From positions 124,001 through 188,000 of the forward strand of contig WEDG01004142.1 in NCBI GenBank assembly GCA_017591395.1: a stretch of 64,000 nt of DNA, written 5' to 3'. The number at the start of each line of letters is the position of its first letter. Within the stretch, counting starts at the first letter, position 1. Source of the DNA: Schistocephalus solidus. Its lineage: Eukaryota; Platyhelminthes; Cestoda; Diphyllobothriidea; Diphyllobothriidae. Shown here one piece after another: positions 60,694-64,000 of this stretch. The translations under genes and the position numbers were made by a program. The notes beneath the pieces were generated by a model, which worked only from the letters and a program-made list of their open reading frames with translations, was not told the origin of the DNA and searched no databases.

Positions 60694-63600
60694 AGTTCCA
60701 GCAGAACAATAGGTTCTGTTATGACCACTGAGACCATCATCGAGATCTCATCCACATTATCAGCGGTTAGAGCAGCGGTTCCAGCAGAACAATAGGTTCT
60801 GTTATGACCACTGAGACTATCATCGAGATCTCATCCACATTATCAGCGGTTAGAGCAGCGGTTCCAGCAGAACAATAGGTTCTGTTATGACCACTGAGAC
60901 CATCATCGAGATCTCATCCACATTATCAGCGGTTGAGCAGCGGTTCCAGCAGAACAATAGGTTCTGTTATGACCACTGAGACCATCATCGAGATCTCATC
61001 CACATTATCAGCGGTTAGAGCAGCGGTTCCAGCAGAACAATAGGTTCTGTTATGACCACTGAGACCATCATCGAGATCTCATCCACATTATCAGCGGTTA
61101 GAGCAGCGGTTCCAGCAGAACAATAGGTTCTGTTATGACCACTGAGACCATCATCGAGATCTCATCCACATTATCAGCGGTTAGAGCAGCGGTTCCAGCA
61201 GAACAATAGGTTCTGTTATGACCACTGAGACCATCATCGAGATCTCATCCACATTATCAGCGGTTAGAGCAGCGGTTCCAGCAGAACAATAGGTTCTGTT
61301 ATGACCACTGAGACCATCATCGAGATCTCATCCACATTATCAGCGGTTAGAGCAGCGGTTCCAGCAGAACAATAGGTTCTGTTATGGCCACTGAGACCAT
61401 CATCGAGATCTCATCCACATTATCAGCGGTTAGAGCAGCGGTTCCAGCAGAACAATAGGTTCTGTTATGACCACTGAGACCATCATCGAGATCTCATCCA
61501 CATTATCAGCGGTTAGAGCAGCGGTTCCAGCAGAACAATAGGTTCTGTTATGACCACTGAGACCATCATCGAGATCTCATCCACATTATCAGCGGTTAGA
61601 GCAGCGGTTCCAGCAGAACAATAGGTTCTGTTATGACCACTGAGACCATCATCGAGATCTCATCCACATTATCAGCGGTTAGAGCAGCGGTTCCAGCAGA
61701 ACAATAGGTTCTGTTATGACCACTGAGACCATCATCGAGATCTCATCCACATTATCAGCGGTTAGAGCAGCGGTTCCAGCAGAACAATAGGTTCTGTTAT
61801 GACCACTGAGACCATCATCGAGATCTCATCCACGTATCAGCGGTTAGAGCAGCGGTTCCAGCAGAACAATAGGTTCTGTTATGACCACTGAGACCATCAT
61901 CGAGATCTCATCCACATTATCAGCGGTTAGAGCAGCGGTTCCAGCAGAACAATAGGTTCTGTTATGACCACTGAGACCATCATCGAGATCTCATCCACAT
62001 TATCAGCGGTTAGAGCAGCGGTTCCAGCAGAACAATAGGTTCTGTTATGACCACTGAGACCATCATCGAGATCTCATCCACATTATCAGCGGTTAGAGCA
62101 GCGGTTCCAGCAGAACAATAGGTTCTGTTATGACCACTGAGACCATCATCGAGATCTCATCCACATTATCAGCGGTTAGAGCAGCGGTTCCAGCAGAACA
62201 ATAGGTTCTGTTATGACCACTGAGACCATCATCGAGATCTCATCCACATTATCAGCGGTTAGAGCAGCGGTTCCAGCAGAACAATAGGTTCTGTTATGAC
62301 CACTGAGACCATCATCGAGATCTCATCCACATTATCAGCGGTTAGAGCAGCGGTTCCAGCAGAACAATAGGTTCTGTTATGACCACTGAGACCATCATCG
62401 AGATCTCATCCACATTATCAGCGGTTAGAGCAGCGGTTCAGCAGAACAATAGGTTCTGTTATGACCACTGAGACCATCATCGAGATCTCATCCACATTAT
62501 CAGCGGTTAGAGCAGCGGTTCCAGCAAGAACAATAGGTTCTGTTATGACCACTGAGACCATCATCGAGATCTCATCCACATTATCAGCGGTTAGAGCAGC
62601 GGTTCCAGCAGAACAATAGGTTCTGTTATGACCACTGAGACCATCATCGAGATCTCATCCACATTATCAGCGGTTAGAGCAGCGGTTCCAGCAGAACAAT
62701 AGGTTCTGTTATGACCACTGAGACCATCATCGAGATCTCATCCACATTATCAGCGGTTAGAGCAGCGGTTCCAGCAGAACAATAGGTTCTGTTATGACCA
62801 CTGAGACCATCATCGAGATCTCATCCACATTATCAGCGGTTAGAGCAGCGGTTCCAGCAGAACAATAGGTTCTGTTATGACCACTGAGACCATCATCGAG
62901 ATCTCATCCACATTATCAGCGGTTAGAGCAGCGGTTCCAGCAGAACAATAGGTTCTGTTATGACCACTGAGACCATCATCGAGATCTCATCCACATTATC
63001 AGCGGTTAGAGCAGCGGTTCCAGCAGAACAATAGGTTCTGTTATGACCACTGAGACCATCATCGAGATCTCATCCACATTATCAGCGGTTAGAGCAGCGG
63101 TTCCAGCAGAACAATAGGTTCTGTTATGACCACTGAGACCATCATCGAGATCTCATCCACATTATCAGCGGTTAGAGCAGCGGTTCCAGCAGAACAATAG
63201 GTTCTGTTATGACCACTGAGACCATCATCGAGATCTCATCCACATTATCAGCGGTTAGAGCAGCGGTTCCAGCAGAACAATAGGTTCTGTTATGACCACT
63301 GAGACCATCATCGAGATCTCATCCACATTATCAGCGGTTAGAGCAGCGGTTCCAGCAGAACAATAGGTTCTGTTATGACCACTGAGACCATCATCGAGAT
63401 CTCATCCACATTATCAGCGGTTAGAGCAGCGGTTCCAGCAGAACAATAGGTTCTGTTATGACCACTGAGACCATCATCGAGATCTCATCCACATTATCAG
63501 CGGTTAGAGCAGCGGTTCCAGCAGAACAATAGGTTCTGTTATGACCACTGAGAGACCATCATCGAGATCTCATCCACATTATCAGCGGTTAGAGCAGCGG

Positions 63601-64000
63601 TTCCAGCAGAACAATAGGTTCTGTTATGACCACTGAGACCATCATCGAGATCTCATCCACATTATCAGCGGTTAAGAGCAGCGGTTCCAGCAGAACAATA
63701 GGTTCTGTTATGACCACTGAGACCATCATCGAGATCTCATCCACATTATCAGCGGTTAGAGCAGCGGTTCCAGCAGAACAATAGGTTCTGTTATGACCAC
63801 ACTGAGACCATCATCGAGATCTCATCCACATTATCAGCGGTTAGAGCAGCGGTTCCAGCAGAACAATAGGTTCTGTTATGACCACTGAGACCATCATCGA
63901 GATCTCATCCACATTATCAGCGGTTAGAGCAGCGGTTCCAGCAGAACAATAGGTTCTGTTATGACCACTGAGACCATCATCGAGATCTCATCCACATTAT
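60694..64000. repeat. 83-bp tandem satellite array
   Basis: About 40 head-to-tail copies of an 83-bp unit (AGCGGTTCCAGCAGAACAAT..CACATTATCAGCGGTTAGAG), nearly identical. Differences are mostly single-base indels (near 60,936, 61,833, 62,438, 62,526, 63,552, 63,673 and 63,800). The array runs off the right edge. The first monomer is continuous with the RT coding sequence of the LINE to its left; on the minus strand the unit reads LTADNVDEISMMVSVVITEP. As 83 is not a multiple of 3, no long frame survives. Confidence 0.98.

Noticed and set aside
60694..64000. CRISPR-like array
   Set aside because: The whole 83-bp unit is repeated without unique spacers, and the window is eukaryotic. The same holds for the 122-bp array.

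Overview
The window is eukaryotic and repeat-rich, with one recognisable host gene. It most likely comes from a parasitic flatworm, probably a diphyllobothriidean tapeworm. That is an inference from a 36-nt mini-intron, a non-LTR element carrying C-terminal C2H2 fingers, a Penelope-like element (PLE) with hammerhead ribozymes, and tRNA-derived SINEs. No species-level proof is possible from sequence alone.

Layout. 1-11,115 is a 122-bp satellite of about 90 copies, broken by a 100-N gap at 10,908-11,007. 11,116-25,824 has no gene I can recognise; it holds SINEs, several unnamed dispersed repeats, a pyrimidine tract and a small MITE-like palindrome. 25,825-46,016 (minus strand) is a complete flotillin-1 gene. 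Its seven coding exons join in frame to 426 codons plus a stop, and its introns are filled with mobile DNA: a zinc-finger LINE (34.3-36.6 kb), a PLE with hammerhead-bearing direct repeats (37.7-39.2 kb), SINEs, AT microsatellites and a 740-bp trinucleotide tract. 46,017-60,720 is intergenic and made largely of LINE remains. These are a short plus-strand fragment near 46.6-47.1 kb, three head-to-tail minus-strand CR1/jockey-like copies (48.1-55.3 kb), a second zinc-finger LINE fused to another LINE, and an inverted duplication of about 0.93 kb per arm around 58.4 kb. 60,694-64,000 is a second satellite, of 83 bp, running off the right end.

How the parts relate. The 83-bp satellite grew out of the reverse-transcriptase coding region of the LINE beside it: the sequence runs without a break from the last LINE codons into the first monomer. 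The PLE keeps two direct repeats, each with a near-complete type I hammerhead ribozyme core. Degraded copies of the same ribozyme lie at 30.7, 37.5 and 41.0 kb. The larger elements inside the flotillin introns are mostly antisense to the gene. The only intact protein-coding capacity I can support is flotillin-1; every transposon ORF seen here is broken.
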